Assembly: GCA_902702965.1 (NCBI GenBank)
Contig: CACRXP010000092.1
Coordinates: forward strand, 299,853-363,852
DNA: 64,000 nucleotides
Source of the DNA: Spirometra erinaceieuropaei
Lineage: Eukaryota > Platyhelminthes > Cestoda > Diphyllobothriidea > Diphyllobothriidae
Reading direction: 5' to 3'
Below, in pieces: positions 11,648 to 22,749 of the stretch (positions within the stretch are counted from its first letter, which is position 1; each line of letters starts with the position of its first letter). The notes under the pieces are model-generated. The model was not told the DNA's origin, searched no databases, and was given only the letters and a program-made list of their open reading frames with translations. A program made the translations under genes and the position numbers.

Positions 11648-11835
11648 CCGCATTCAAAATTCCTGAGAAAACGTGAACTTTAATGACGCCATCAAGTTAG
11701 GACGCATTGCGATGAATTTCGAATTGCGTTTGCGCTAATCCTATAAACATTGCCGGCCTTCGCAAACCTTGTCTAAATGACTAACCGACAACTCGCCCTA
11801 TGATTGCGGTTTAGATGGCAGACATTTCGCGGGTT
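11648..11835. repeat. Direct repeat U, copy 2 (empty of SINE)
   Basis: Shorter copy of 10686-11075 that lacks the SINE, so it acts as the uninterrupted comparator. Confidence 0.55.
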
Positions 11836-12285
11836 CAATCACCTAGGAAGACGTCACCTTTTAATTGCTCTACACGAGAAGGCTGCCGATGGCAGACCCC
11901 ATATTTGAGAGGGCTTCCTAACCTAAATAATCACCGTGGTTTACCTATAAGGAAAACGTCCACAGGACTACAAAATGACATCGTCATGAAGAAAAAAAGG
12001 GAACAATAATTGCCTGCAAGTAGTCAACCAGAGGGACACGCCCTGTCTCGGGGCTGGACGCTGAAAACGCACATCGACTTATGTCCGTCCTGAGCATCTG
12101 CATCTTGATGATAAAAGAGCCATCTAATATGGCAAGTCGACCCTGCAATTATGCCGGCCAAGAGAGATGAAAACGGGGATTGCGCATGCGCAAACGGGCT
12201 GTGCGACCGGGAGGCCAATTATATTAAATTGCAGCTCACAGCCTCCAAACTGGTCACTTTCGCGGTTGCGAAAATGCCTGCGCAA

Positions 12286-12307
12286 GCTGGGGGGGTTGGG
12301 GGGGGGG
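12286..12307. repeat. G-rich run
   Basis: GGGGGGTTGGGGGGGGG-type run, C-rich in the partner arm near 30653. It could form a G-quadruplex. Confidence 0.7.
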
Positions 12308-12689
12308 CTGAGTGGGAGGGAAAATCTCAGCTCCTTTGAGTTTGCAACTAGCCTGGCAATCCGCTCACAAACAAAACCCCGGCGGTAATTTCGGGAATTT
12401 AGATAAGGTTTTTTGGCTGGATGGCAAGCGTTGCTTGTAAAGTAAGTGGGTTAACTCATGAAATCTCAACAGAAATTCCGAAATGCGTCTTCGTTTCGAA
12501 AAGATAAATTAACAGGTTTGTAAAACCTATTGTCTTGCAGCATAATTCTACAATAATTCAGTCACCCCAGGATGCCAGCGTTTAAAAAACGTCTTTCCGG
12601 CTGCATGCAGGAACTACTCTGTAAAAAATGACTGCTTGTGTAGCATGCATTTTTTTCATTGTTTTTCGATGCCCTTAAGGATCCAATTA

Positions 12690-13122
12690 GGCTAGATCGC
12701 AGTTGGTAGCCAGGAATTGGGAAGCGGACGGCGACCTTAACCCAAATCCTAACCTTAACCCTAACCCTAACCAAAACCTTAAACTTTAACTGTTAACCTT
12801 AACGAAAACCCTAACCCTAACCGAAATCGTAAACGGAACCGTAGCCCTTAGACATAGTCGTAACTGGAAAACCTAATCGCAACACTGAAACCTAATTGTA
12901 CGCTCGAACCCTAAGCGTAATCCGAAAACCAAGGCCTAAAGGCATAACCCTAACCCGAAAATCGGAATGCATTAACCGGTACTCTACTCATAACGTTAGG
13001 CGTAAAACGGAAGTCAGAAGGGTCAGATGTGATTATGGAACCCCATAAAATAACCCCAGTAAACGAACCCCCCCAGCCACCTGTAATACGGGGCCTGGCT
13101 ACCAACTGCGATCTTGCCTCCT
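12690..13122. mobile_element. Inverted-repeat-bounded cassette of degenerate telomeric repeats
   Basis: Inverted repeats of 24-26 bp with one mismatch (12689-12714 and 13094-13119, core AGATCGCAGTTGGTAGCCAG) bound 380 bp rich in CCTAACCC and variant units (AACCTTAACCC, AAACCCTAACCC, CCTAATCG). The left flank ends in ATTA and the right flank starts with ATTA. The intact opposite arm of the host MITE (about 13605-13625, reversed) has a single ATTA there, so this is an insertion with a likely 4-bp target duplication. The insert ends with TCCT outside the right repeat, which leaves the exact boundary uncertain by a few bases. No coding capacity. Confidence 0.8.
12733..12975. repeat. Interstitial telomeric-type repeats (CCCTAA)n, degenerate
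   Basis: Perfect CCCTAACCCTAACC pairs occur at about 12757-12771 and 12808-12822. Decayed variants run to 12975. The motif matches the TTAGGG telomere repeat used by most animals, flatworms included. Confidence 0.88.
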
Positions 13123-13841
13123 ATTATATTTCATAGATCACATGCATAAAAATATTCATTATTTTGTTGATTCAGTAGAAAATTACGCATTCTTTCAACT
13201 TTTTACTCGAAGGATGTGTATATTTGGTTTTATAAAGCTTTTCCAATTCGCGAATAATTTTGTAACCAACCTGCCGTTACACTTGCATTCAGGGTTCCCA
13301 ACCTACAATCCGCATAATTTGTGCGTACGGAAAACCACACATTTCTTTACCGCATTAAGAGGAGACTATATGGGGTTCATAAAATAAAGCAGTGGATTTG
13401 AACCACTTGTTACCTTTACAAGCCACATTGGTAAATGCAGAGACATGACGTTTTATGAAGGGCCGTTTTATGGTATTAAAAATCTCACAATTAGAAACAT
13501 TTTTATTACGAAATTATACCCTTCCTTTGAGTATTAAATTGAAAGAGGACGAAATGTTCTGCTGGATGAGCAAAATAATGAATATTTTTATTCATGTTTT
13601 CTATGAAATATAATTGAATCCTTAAGGGCATCGAAAATCAATGAAAAAGTGCATGGAGAGTATGGTTTTTGGATGCAGCCGTAAAGACGTTAGTTCGAAA
13701 GCCGGTGTCCTGGGGAAACTGAATTATTATAGAATTATGCTGCATGATGATTGTTTTAACAACCCTACTTAATTGATCTTTTCGCAACGGAAAACAATTT
13801 CGGAATTTCTGTTGAGATTTTATGAGTTAGCCTACCTACTG

Positions 13842-14344
13842 TACAAGAATCCGCCGATCCTAACAGCCGGCCTGGGATCCCGTTATCGGTAGACCATGTG
13901 GCTTCCTGGACTTGTTCGTAGGTCGATGATTGAATAACCAACAAGTAGTCAAGCGGAATTCCGACAGGGCCACTTGGTGCCGTTCTTCACCTACCTCCCT
14001 CGTTTCTCTGGCGGAGCACTGAATACTTTCCTGGCCAGCGTTGTGGGAAAGCAACACCAAATAACATGCAAGTTTTCACAACATACTGACAGCATGTACC
14101 GTATGTGACCAAACCCATGGAACACGATGATGGAAATTGACACAATCAACCGTGTGAAACTAAAATACTGTGCATTTTATTTATTTGCATAGCCAATTCC
14201 GGAAAATATCCTTCTTTCGTGCCCAATGTGTTTATAAATAATATTTTTCAGCTATAATGTCTACAAATTTGAGTGTGAGTCCTCCGACAGGCCTCGACCT
14301 ATGCACAGCTCAATTTCCTGCACAGATGCCTTACCAACTATGTT
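13842..14344. other. Upstream flank of PLE copy A
   Basis: No recognisable coding sequence. This is where a 5' PLE terminal repeat would lie, but no hammerhead-like motif matching 16709-16753 was found in it, so copy A is probably 5'-truncated or its 5' end is decayed. Confidence 0.45.
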
Positions 14345-16874
14345 ATGCCAAAATGCCTCTCTTACAAGCCTCCCGTCAATATGGAACTGGCTAAACAAAC
14401 GATGTTCCGTCATAGCCGGCGAATGACAAGGGTGCTCATACAAGATTGCCACCTACGACTAGGGAAATACGCACGCAATGCTGACAACTTCAGGATGCTT
14501 GTTACACGCCGTTGTGGTGAATCGACCGCCATTATATTGGAGAACACCGTAATATCGTTGGGACGAAAGAAACGTGCTAACAGGGATGCTGATTTATCAG
14601 TAAAGTTCATGGCCCTGCAGACCGCACAATCCCAGGAACCTGAACAAACGTTAGTACACAACCTCTCGTCGAAAAATCTTACAGTGGCCCAAACAAAAGT
14701 TCTACAACGTGGATCTGGTTTTAACACAACTGACGCCGATCCGGTCACATTCATTGCTTCATTCGAATCTGTGCTACGTCAAACCGGCGCCACAGACGAG
14801 GCAAAAGACCTCCTCCGACATCGAGTCTCTTCACTTCTGATGTCACACCGAAAAACCCATTCGCTGCTAAGAAATGAACAAAAGGCTCTAAGGGGGCTGA
14901 AAGCGGACACCGAAATAATTATTCTGCCTGCTGACAAAGGCCGATCAACTGTTATCCTTGACAAGGTGGATTACCGAAACAAAGCGCTCCTGCTCCTCAA
15001 CGACCGGGAGTCCTACGTGATCAGCGACGCCGCCAGTCTAAAGTCCCTACTGGCGAGGGTTAACAGGGTTCTGTCTCGACCAAAGAAGGAAAAAGTCATC
15101 ACCGTCAAAGAATGGTATATTGCAAAGCCCACAAAAACACCGATGGCGAGATTCTACGGTCTTCCAAAGGTACACAAGCCAGATGTTCCCCTCCGACCAA
15201 TCTTCTCACTTCGAGGCACACCCACGTACGGGCTCGCAAATTGGCTGTTTCAGAAGCTAAGATTCCAAACCGCGGGCTCAGAGACAACAGTACACTCAGC
15301 AGAGCAATTCCTCGACAAAATAAGGGCGGTCACGATCGAACCGAATGAGAGGATGGTGTCATTTGACGTCGTTTGACTCTTACGTCCATACCACAGGCCC
15401 TTGCGGTCGAGACTCTCAGTGACCTGCTTCGTCAGAATTACGACGAGGGCGATGGCCAGCCCACAGCTCAGGATCTCATAGAACTCATGGGCACTGCCTC
15501 AAGACATTTGTTACCTTCGAGGGGATCACCTATGAGCAAATTAAGGGCACTCCGATTGGTTCACCAATCTCCGGACTCATTGCCGAGGCCGTTCTGCAAA
15601 AACTCGAGAAACGACCTTTCGGGGAATACAAACCAAAGTTTTGGGCGCGCTACGTTGATGATACCTTCGTAATCATCGATCAGGATACAATTAGCTACTA
15701 TGAAGAACTATTGAACTCAGTCATCCCCGACCTACAGTTCACGATGGAAGAAGAAGTGGAGAGCAAACTTTCATTTCTGGATGTTCTCATCTGCCGCCAA
15801 ACAGACGGTAAACTGGCGACGTCAGTCTACAGAACACCGACGAACACGCTGCAAATGCTCAGCTACAACAGCAACCACCCGCTGCAACACAAACGAAGCT
15901 GTGTACGCACGCTATACCGACGGGTGGAAACTCATTGCAGCACTCCAGTCGCCAAACTGGACGAGATGAAGCTCCTCCAAGAACTCTTCAGAGCCAACGG
16001 CTATCCGCAAAAATTCGTTGAACGGAGCCGAAAGCAACCAAGGATGAGGAATGAAGAACCTATTCATCCAAAATCGTGGCGGAACATTCCATACATGACA
16101 GGGGTCTCCGAATTCGTAGCCAGATCCCTCACGCCGCTCGGAATAGGCGTTGCCCACAGGCCCGACTCAACAATCCGCCGGCAAGTGATGCGGCCAAAAG
16201 ACCCGATCCCTAAACAGGAGATGTCGGCTGTTGTCTACCGACTTCAGTGTAGCTGCGGAATGCGTAACTACGTTGGGGAAACCGGCCGACGGCTGCGAAC
16301 GCGCATGCACGAGCATAAGTTGGCCGTGCGAAGGTTGGACCCAAAGTCGGAGGTAGCAACCCATGCCGCCCAAATGGGACACGTCTTCAACTTTGACGCC
16401 GTTGAAATTGTGGGCCGAGGTGATGATCATACGGCAAGGCAGGTACAAGAAGCCTGGATGTCTACAGACTGTTCTGTCAACCGCCACATTAATTTACCTC
16501 CCCCTTATCTGGTTTTACGGACATTCTTGACGGGGGACAGTCACGGCGCAGGACAATCGGGGCCGCCAATTATCACCGCGGCCGACGAAGATGGGCGGGA
16601 TTCAGGTCCCGATGACATGCGGGTCGATGCAGCCACACAGGCGGCATTGATGGGCCAGGCATTGGACAAAGTGCGCCATAAAAGGAAAGCTGTGTGCACG
16701 ACTGCTCAGTCTCTGAAGATGGGTAGAAGAAACGACTACCCGAAACGTCAGACCTCAAATACACCTCTCCCGGTGAACCGCTCCTCTTCTTTTGACACTA
16801 CCTTGTATTTTGCGGTTTACTATGTTAATGGTTATCCTAGACTAGTTTTGCGCATTCTCGCGTATTTTCTGTGA
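14345..16874 (+). pseudogene. Penelope-like element polyprotein: reverse transcriptase plus GIY-YIG (copy A)
   Basis: This is the longest coding relic in the window (about 840 codons). Frame 1 (14345-15376) carries the PLE N-terminal segment, with LPADKGRSTVILDKVDY at about residue 192 and FYGLPKVHKPDVPLRPIFS at about residue 270, and ends at motif A (FDVV). Motif A continues in a second frame (SIPQALAVETL, 15373 on) after a probable single-base loss next to an in-frame stop. A second shift near 15490-15495 leads to the third frame, which holds KGTPIGSPISG (motif B, 15541), RYVDDTFVI (catalytic motif C, 15648) and FLDVLICR. Further on, YRLQCSCGMRNYVGETGR (16236) begins the GIY-YIG endonuclease, which ends near VNRHINL (16490). 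PLEs copy their RNA and use the endonuclease to open the target. Two frameshifts and a stop make this copy inactive. The last 120 codons are outside any domain and overlap a hammerhead-like motif. Confidence 0.92.
16709..16753 (+). ncRNA. Hammerhead-ribozyme-like motif, class 2 (in copy A)
   Basis: CTGAAGA at 16713-16719 is followed by one T, a perfect 6-bp stem (GGGTAG 16721-16726 with CTACCC 16736-16741) around a 9-nt loop, GAAA (16742-16745), then CGTC. The bases before CTGAAGA (GTCT) pair with AGAC after CGTC, which would give a 4-bp stem I. It sits inside the open frame of the PLE polyprotein, about 215 bp downstream of the GIY-YIG domain. The stem-II sequence is unrelated to that of the class 1 motifs, yet the architecture is the same. 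Confidence 0.6.
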
Positions 16875-17939
16875 GAAGAGATTAATACAAACTTGAGAGG
16901 TTTACCATCCGGAACTTGCCATACATGAGAATTGACTTTATTCACGTAAGTCAGATGAAGCAAGGTGTAAGCAAGCAGGCAATTTGTGGTAACCAGACGC
17001 TTAATCGATTTTTTAAATTCAGGTTTGCTGAAATGCAGAAATGACGTCTACTGGCATTCCTTTGTTTAGGCATTTTGAGTTGTTTATGTTTTTTGCGAAT
17101 ACTCAACAGCTTGCCGCGAAGAATCCCTCCACAAAGTGACTATGATAACTTTAAAGCATTCGAAATAAGGATTTTTGTGGTCAAATTTTCGCTAGCACGT
17201 AAGTTGGAAACGGTCCAGGCAAAAAGATTAACAGTTTTGGCAGTATATTGATATTTATATGGCCGCCCCGTTTGCATTTATAATAGTAGAACGGAGCCTT
17301 GAAGAAAGCAAATATAAACCAATAACTCTAAAATAAAAAGAAAGTGGGTTTTGATTGCAGAAGAAAGCTTATCACCACATTTCAGGGAAGCGAAAAAAAC
17401 AGATTAAAAGTTTCAATGTTTATCTTGACTATCTTGAAAGGAGGTAAGGTACCATACTTAACATTACATTCCCTCGCGAAGTAGATTCAAGTGTAAACTT
17501 CCTGAAAGGATTATTTTAAAATGTAACCAATTTTGGTGGTTATATCTATTAGGTTTTTTCATGGAGAGGCTCTCGTCCATTAAGTTTTGGCGATTTAAGA
17601 GCGATTAACAATTTACCATAAATTACGGCACCTTTAATGCAATAGATTACGCACTGCATTAGCCTGAGTTTATTGACATTTTCATTTACACAGAAGCTAC
17701 TTAGTAAAGTGCCGTATATCAGAGGTTGCAAGTCAAGCTGAACGTTTGTTTTGGACGTCAAGGTTTCACACATAGCGGGAAAATCGGCGAGGAGGCAACT
17801 TGAAAGGGCTTAGAACCAAGCGACTTTACTGCCATTAAATGTATACGGTGGGGTTGAATGGCGCGCTGCAGAATTTAGTCACTGAAGAGTGTGGGCTAAT
17901 GATGAAATTTGCTGAACATAGATGGACAAGCAGGGACTC
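16875..17939. other. Unannotated stretch
   Basis: AT-rich, without recognised genes or repeats. Confidence 0.5.
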
Positions 17940-18035
17940 ATTACTGACATAGACAAGGAGGACGGAAATGGCTGCTTCTGGCATTCTGGTGTCGTTAACC
18001 AGACATACCCGATTCCGGGAAACAACTGGGACTTG
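17940..18035. mobile_element. Diverged SINE S1 body fragment
   Basis: Block order GACAAGG, GGAAATGGC, TTCTGGC, TCGTTA, CCAG, CATACCC matches the S1 body at 53530-53600 with many substitutions. Confidence 0.5.
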
Positions 18036-20489
18036 AAACCGATTCAGTCGTATCCTTGGACAATTGAGTCAGGAACTCTCAGATCGCATCGTCTGTTCCT
18101 GCATCATATAAAGTCACATGTGAGCGTTTTTGGTCAACCTGTTTTAACTGCTGCATGGTATACAACGGATTCCATTTTGTATTCGAGTTCCTTGTAGGCG
18201 GCCGTTTGGCGCTAGGTGTTACCGACAATGGCAAGGGAAACAGAAGTGAAGGTGGAGTATACACAAACATTCTATTACCGACTGATCCGTGTTCCTGGGT
18301 CAGCAACTCCCGTCCTAGATTTAGCGTGTGGTCGGCTAGCGCGGGCCAGTAAGCATCAACGTGCAGCAAATACCTCTGGTTCTTGTTGTAAGCATGATTG
18401 ATAGCTGTCTAATGTTGACATGCATGTAGGAATCACTAGCAGGTCAGAAAACCATAGTTGGAATCCAGGTAAAATAAAGTCTGTAATCTGTCCTACAGCC
18501 CGGCTAGGTCTGTTACGCCTCTCTCATACGGTATGGTATGTGATCTGGTGTAGCCGCAGACGCGTCGCACGCGTCTGGCCTCTCTGATCTGGGACTTGGG
18601 GTGACTGTCCAGAATCCAAGTCGTCTAAGCCATGAACTGATGATGGAGAAGGCGTTTAGTCCACGTTCCGACGAGAAAATGGTTCGCGGCGGGCATTCGG
18701 ATGACCTGCATTGGTCCATAACATCTATGTTCCGTCTTCTATGCCAACAAACATTTTGTTTGATTAAACTGGGGTCCCCGTAATTCTCAAATGGACCAAC
18801 CAATAGGTGCTCTTCATCAGGCAGGTCCGATGATGGATAATCGAAAGCGTACGTTTGCCGGACTTGATTTCTCAGAGCCAGTTGAGTTATGGGCCTACGG
18901 GTATAGCAGCGGATGAATCCTTTGCAGATGATGAGGAAGGTAAGGGTAGATTCGTCGGAATCAGCAGCCATTTCACGGTGTATCGGAATGAATACCAGGT
19001 ACCAGACAGCGCACAGTACTCGCATTTTAGCGAGACGAATACCTTTCCGTCAAAGATTTACTTCAGTCATAACCATTTGGCCACCATGGGCGATAGTGAC
19101 TACCAAGGTACAGTGGTGACTTGCGCGGCATCTATACTCGACGTCAAAATCCGTGAAAAATTCCAGCCACCACCTGAGACCACGAATAACTCAAAAAGCA
19201 TCCAGATGGATCGCACGAGATTCATAGAACAGAATCGAAGACCCAACTGAAAAGGAAAGTGTTACGAAGGTCACTAAAGTACTAGTAAGTGCTTGAGAAA
19301 TAGCAACTTTGGTAAACATCAGAAGAGTTAAAAAAACTGCGTGTATTTTTGTTACTAACCAAAATACACTTCAAGAACTTCGGATAAGCTCAGATGAGAA
19401 AACATGAGACAGTAACGGAAAAGATGGAAGTTAAATCACTTCTAACCGCTGTATGCTTTGTTGTGCAGATATTTTGGGGCATAATCTGAAGCTCTGTGTG
19501 GTCGATGCTGGATTCAAGAAACTTCTACTAACTGCACATGGCAATTTGTTCAGTTAAACGTTTCTCCCAGTGTTGAGCACATCGAGCACCGTGTCAGAGA
19601 GACCCAAAATTGCGTCAGTTAGGACTACTCCATAACAACCATAACTTCACATTCCCTAGAATTAAATTTAATTTCGAAACGAAAGGTTAGGGGACAACTC
19701 CCGTCCAAGCATGTCCTCATACATCAACAGACTGACTGATTTTATTGCAAAAGGGTGTAGGACCCAAATTAACTTGGGGCAGACCGCGGGCTGTCTTGTC
19801 TGCGACAGCCACATGGGATCCTACCTTTTCTGGAATCCCTGACTGAACGTATGCGTACCAGCGGCAGTTAACTCAAATTCCGTTTATTTTTGAAAATTTA
19901 CTTTTTTAATTTTTTAAAATTATTTCCCTCACTTTCGCTGCCATATGACAGCGTAAGATAGGGCTTTTGGCAAAAAATCAGTGATTTTCTGTGCTTTCTT
20001 GCATTCCACCTGCTTCCTATCCTGCGTTTCGCCCCACCCGTGAAAGCATTTAGCGTATGACATGGTCCACAGGCTACTTCAAGTGAGTTATGGCCCTACA
20101 CTCTACCGTTGCCCAAAGATATATCCTAAAAGTTTATATTACGCTCTGAAATTAATCATCCAATCTATCACAAATACAGCCCTGCTAACACTCGATTTAA
20201 TACCCTCTGTTCTAACTAAGGAATGCTTCGAGAAGAAATAAAATACTCTTTTGTATTATTTTGCTGAAATGGGTGTTTTCCTGACTTTGCTCGTCAATAA
20301 GTGCGGCGACAAGAGCAGGAGAAATGACGCATTTCCGGAAATACTACCATTCAGACGCCGGCATTCATTGGCTGGCCATCTCTGTCTTATGTGTAAAATA
20401 TTTCTGCGTTCAGCGAAATTCAGCTGGAAAGCATCAGCTAAAGGTGGTGGATAAACCTATAATTTCATTGCGTACACAACTTGACTACC
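18036..20489. other. Unannotated stretch
   Basis: The longest frame is 170 codons on the minus strand (18513-19025). It shows no motif and is overlapped by equally open frames on the plus strand, so it is not called. The segment near 18200-18370 has faint S1-like strings (GTTACCGACAATGGCAAGG). No other support. Confidence 0.45.
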
Positions 20490-20830
20490 CTACGTGCAGG
20501 GTTGGCTATTTAAACATAAAAATATCGTCAAAAAATCCCATGTGCCAGTTGTGATGCAGTCTATCGTGGTCACACCAGGAAATATATCTCCACATGTGTA
20601 CATAAACACCCGCTAGCGGTGAAGATACGAGACCATTTGTTCGAAGCAGCCATGCATACACTAGTCACAGGACGCGAATTCACGAGAGAGAATACCCACA
20701 ACGTTAGCACCTTTCAAATAAAGAACGTCCCCTGGTTCCTGGAGGCAGTGCGCTCGGCGAGTCAAGCATCAAGACTCAGATGCCACACGCAATTCGCAAG
20801 GTCGCGTGGGGATGGCCACAGCCAATACAA
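20490..20830 (+). pseudogene. PLE remnant, GIY-YIG domain (copy I)
   Basis: After a frame change near 20540 the plus strand reads CASCDAVYRGHTRKYISTC, HKHPLAVK, then RDHLFEAAMHTLVTGREFT and, near 20740, PWFLEAV. These match block by block the copy C segments CDACDAIYCGQTGK, HEHQLAVKR and EFLEAM, so it is a second member of that PLE lineage. Several replacements hit the expected fold (the YxGxTGR glycine-arginine pair is altered) and the reverse transcriptase is absent. It is a dead fragment. Confidence 0.65.
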
Positions 20831-21049
20831 GCCGGAAAACTGAACATGGTGGACGCCTATTGGAATGACATCGACCAATCGCTGAATATTTTGTTGAGCA
20901 CACTTTAAATTTAACTGTTTTTTGCATTTCCCATTTGGTTGACCAGCCATTAAAACAGTCTCGAAAATTTACGCTATAAAAGTTGCTAAATGGGTAAAGA
21001 ACTTGGTCTATTTCTAATTGAATCACTGTATAACTAATGTTCAATGCAT
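20831..21049. other. Short unannotated spacer
   Basis: No supportable feature. Confidence 0.4.
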
Positions 21050-21260
21050 GCGCATATATTTGCCGACAAAATGATGCAGCGACTGCATCCAATAAATACA
21101 GCAACTTTCTGTGCCCGAGTCACCCTTTTCTGCCACTGTCTCTGATGATGGGTTCGAGTGAGAATCCGAAACGTCAGGCGAGTAAAGCCCTTGTTCCAGA
21201 GATCACTTCTTCTTCTGATCAACAAGTTCCTGGAAGTCGCATCTTCGCTTGCATCGGCAA
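21050..21260 (+). mobile_element. PLE 3' tail (terminal-repeat fragment)
   Basis: Matches the tails at 26127-26345 and 34910-35165 in order: GCATCCxATAAATAC, then the hammerhead-like motif, AATAAAGCCC-like (AGTAAAGCCC here), CTTGTTCC, and a TTCCTGGAA block. No PLE coding sequence precedes it, so it is a solo fragment. Confidence 0.7.
21137..21180 (+). ncRNA. Hammerhead-ribozyme-like motif, class 1 (best copy)
   Basis: CTGATGA (21142-21148), one T, stem GGGTTC/GAATCC with one G.U pair around GAGTGA, GAAA (21168-21171), CGTC, then AGGCG. The five bases TGTCT before the core can pair with AGGCG (two G.U pairs) as stem I. Stem III would be almost absent; very short stem III hammerheads are known from Penelope-like elements and may act as dimers. 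One extra base between CTGATGA and stem II departs from the textbook core. Confidence 0.65.
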
Positions 21261-21404
21261 CTGTGCGCAGCTCTCTACCATTGACCACTATTGACTCTAT
21301 TATGCAACTGTCTGCGAGAGTTCTAGTTCGAGTCCAAAGCACAGAAGGACGAGCAGGTTCAGAAACCTGCTCGGTGAGCGCCCATCTACTACGAGGTGCA
21401 AATA

Positions 21405-22142
21405 TATATCTCAGATGCGAGGAACGACGGAGAATGCGGGTGGATTGATACGGCTCTGATTTGGGTTTATTCTACCCGACGATCGCAACCATGACAACCA
21501 GCCGGGTGCAGAAACACATACATGGGCTCGTACACGGTGCAGACGTTCGACAGACGGGATCTAGCAGGTCGTAAGCATTTTATCAAACCGAAGTTTTTTG
21601 ATGCCCACCATCAGCCATTCTTTGTGGCTACAAACTAGGTATTTATATAAAGAGGAATAGGCTCACAAAGATCTGTTGATTTCCGGAAGCAAACAAGCTC
21701 CGTATGGGTGGCAAAGGTCACAAACAGATAGCCAACTACCAGGACAAAGTCGGCCAAGTCATAATAGCACAGAAAAGGGACGACAGAGAATGCGGGTAGC
21801 TTGATATAATACTATTTCAGGCTTATTCTGCCATAATTCAGCCAATCATAACCCTAACCAACAGCTGGGATCAGAAGCAAAAACATGTGCACAGACGCAC
21901 CTGACGCAGTTGGTACACCATTGGCTTCTACCAGACAAGCCATATGCACTTCATTGAACCAAAGTTTATCAGTGCCTCGCCACCTGTCATTCTCTGTCGC
22001 TAAAGGTCGGGTATTTATTTAATCAGGAATGGGCGTACGCAGACTTATTGCCCTCCGGAAGCAAACAAGCACCGTATTGGTTACGAAGGTCAGAAAGAGA
22101 CAACCAAGTACCAGACCAAATTCGGTCAAGTTCTAATAATCA
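21405..22142. repeat. Tandem pair of about 370-bp units (repeat V)
   Basis: Units at about 21405-21770 and 21771-22142 share in order: GAATGCGGGT, TTGATA, GGGTTTATTCT / GGCTTATTCT, CCAGC, AACCxAAGTTT, GGTATTTAT, GGAAGCAAACAAGC, CCGTAT, AAGGTCA. A third partial unit lies at 63050-63205. Not coding. Confidence 0.7.
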
Positions 22143-22379
22143 AGTTATATATTGCTAACAAAATCGAAGACGCGAGTTCTCGGGCATAAATGAAAAAAAG
22201 AGGCGATTTATATATGGTACAGGTATAATACCGTACTCCTGATATATAAATTTGCTTAAATCTCAGACACGTGTTTCGCCGATATTCTGCCGCTGTGTGA
22301 CACAACTGCGAGGAGTTTGGCCCTATATATATATGTGGCACTTTTACCGTTGTACCGGACGATATCCATCGTCTGCTCC
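22143..22379. other. Unannotated spacer
   Basis: Contains short AT runs (22322-22333). No gene. Confidence 0.4.
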
Positions 22380-22620
22380 ACAGCAAAGTGAAGCAGACAT
22401 GGTGATTTGCGTGTGACCCAGCTTATAATGATAGTAGGCGTGCGCAGCATTTACCGAACTCCCTCCTACTTCTCCATCTGAGCTCGGTGTCAGGATATAG
22501 TCAAGATAACCGGGAGTGAAGGAGGGCGCAGGTAGCTGACAGGGCCGGACCCGCCCTAGGCGTACCACCATACTCCAAGTCCACAATAAACACTTGACCA
22601 GGATTCTAACCGACAAATGT
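22380..22620 (+). repeat. Dispersed repeat Z, copy 2
   Basis: Shares the GAGCTCGGTGTCAGGAT, AGTCAAGATAACCGGGAG, GGCGCAGGTAG and CCACAATAAACACTTGACCAGGAT-type blocks with the copies at 5120 and 34020. Confidence 0.65.
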
Positions 22621-22639
22621 AAAGTGGCGTACACAACTT

Positions 22640-22680
22640 ACCTCCGATGATGGAAGCATGCCCGCTTTCGAAACATCGGG
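22640..22680 (+). ncRNA. Hammerhead-like motif, degenerate core
   Basis: CCGATGA (22644-22650; CTGATGA expected), T, stem GGAAGC/GCTTTC around ATGCCC, GAAA, CATC. The U4-to-C change in the core should abolish activity. CCGATG and CATCGG are also complementary, so it folds as a plain hairpin. Confidence 0.45.
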
Positions 22681-22749
22681 TTCCTGTGATCGCCTTTCCT
22701 TGCTGATTATGTCCGAGAACGTGGACGTTCGGTTTAATTAAAAATATAC

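Larger units (their letters stand above)
11085..12439 (-). repeat. Left arm of a dispersed inverted repeat (partner 30515-31720)
   Basis: Long stretches are reverse-complement copies of 30515-31720. Shared items include the GCGCATGCGCAAxC block (12181 and 30773), the GCCATCTAATATGGCAAxTCGAC block (12118-12140) and the GGCGCCGAGG palindrome (11330 and 31470). A remnant F1-type terminus with GCGCATCTACTATA lies at 11480-11503. The plausible matching frames on the two arms reflect this duplication, not a protein gene. The arms differ by a block present only here (about 11648-11930). Confidence 0.75.
12440..13841. mobile_element. Foldback F1 MITE carrying a telomere-repeat insert
   Basis: The ends are AGTAAGTGGGTTAACTCATG (12441-12460) and the reversed TTAGCCTACCTACTG (13827-13841) followed by TA. 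The arms match other F1 copies, and the centre is in minus orientation (ATGACGTTTTATGAAGGGCC at 13444-13463). Removing the insert at 12690-13122 leaves about 970 bp, the usual F1 length. No protein is encoded. Confidence 0.85.

Noticed and set aside
12733..12975. Chromosome end or subtelomere
   Set aside because: The repeats are degenerate, short, internal to a transposon and bounded by inverted repeats with unique DNA on both sides.
18513..19025. 170-codon minus-strand open frame, one of the longest not explained by an element
   Set aside because: No domain, odd composition, and open plus-strand frames overlap it (18601-18783, 18855-19250). No repeat-independent support.
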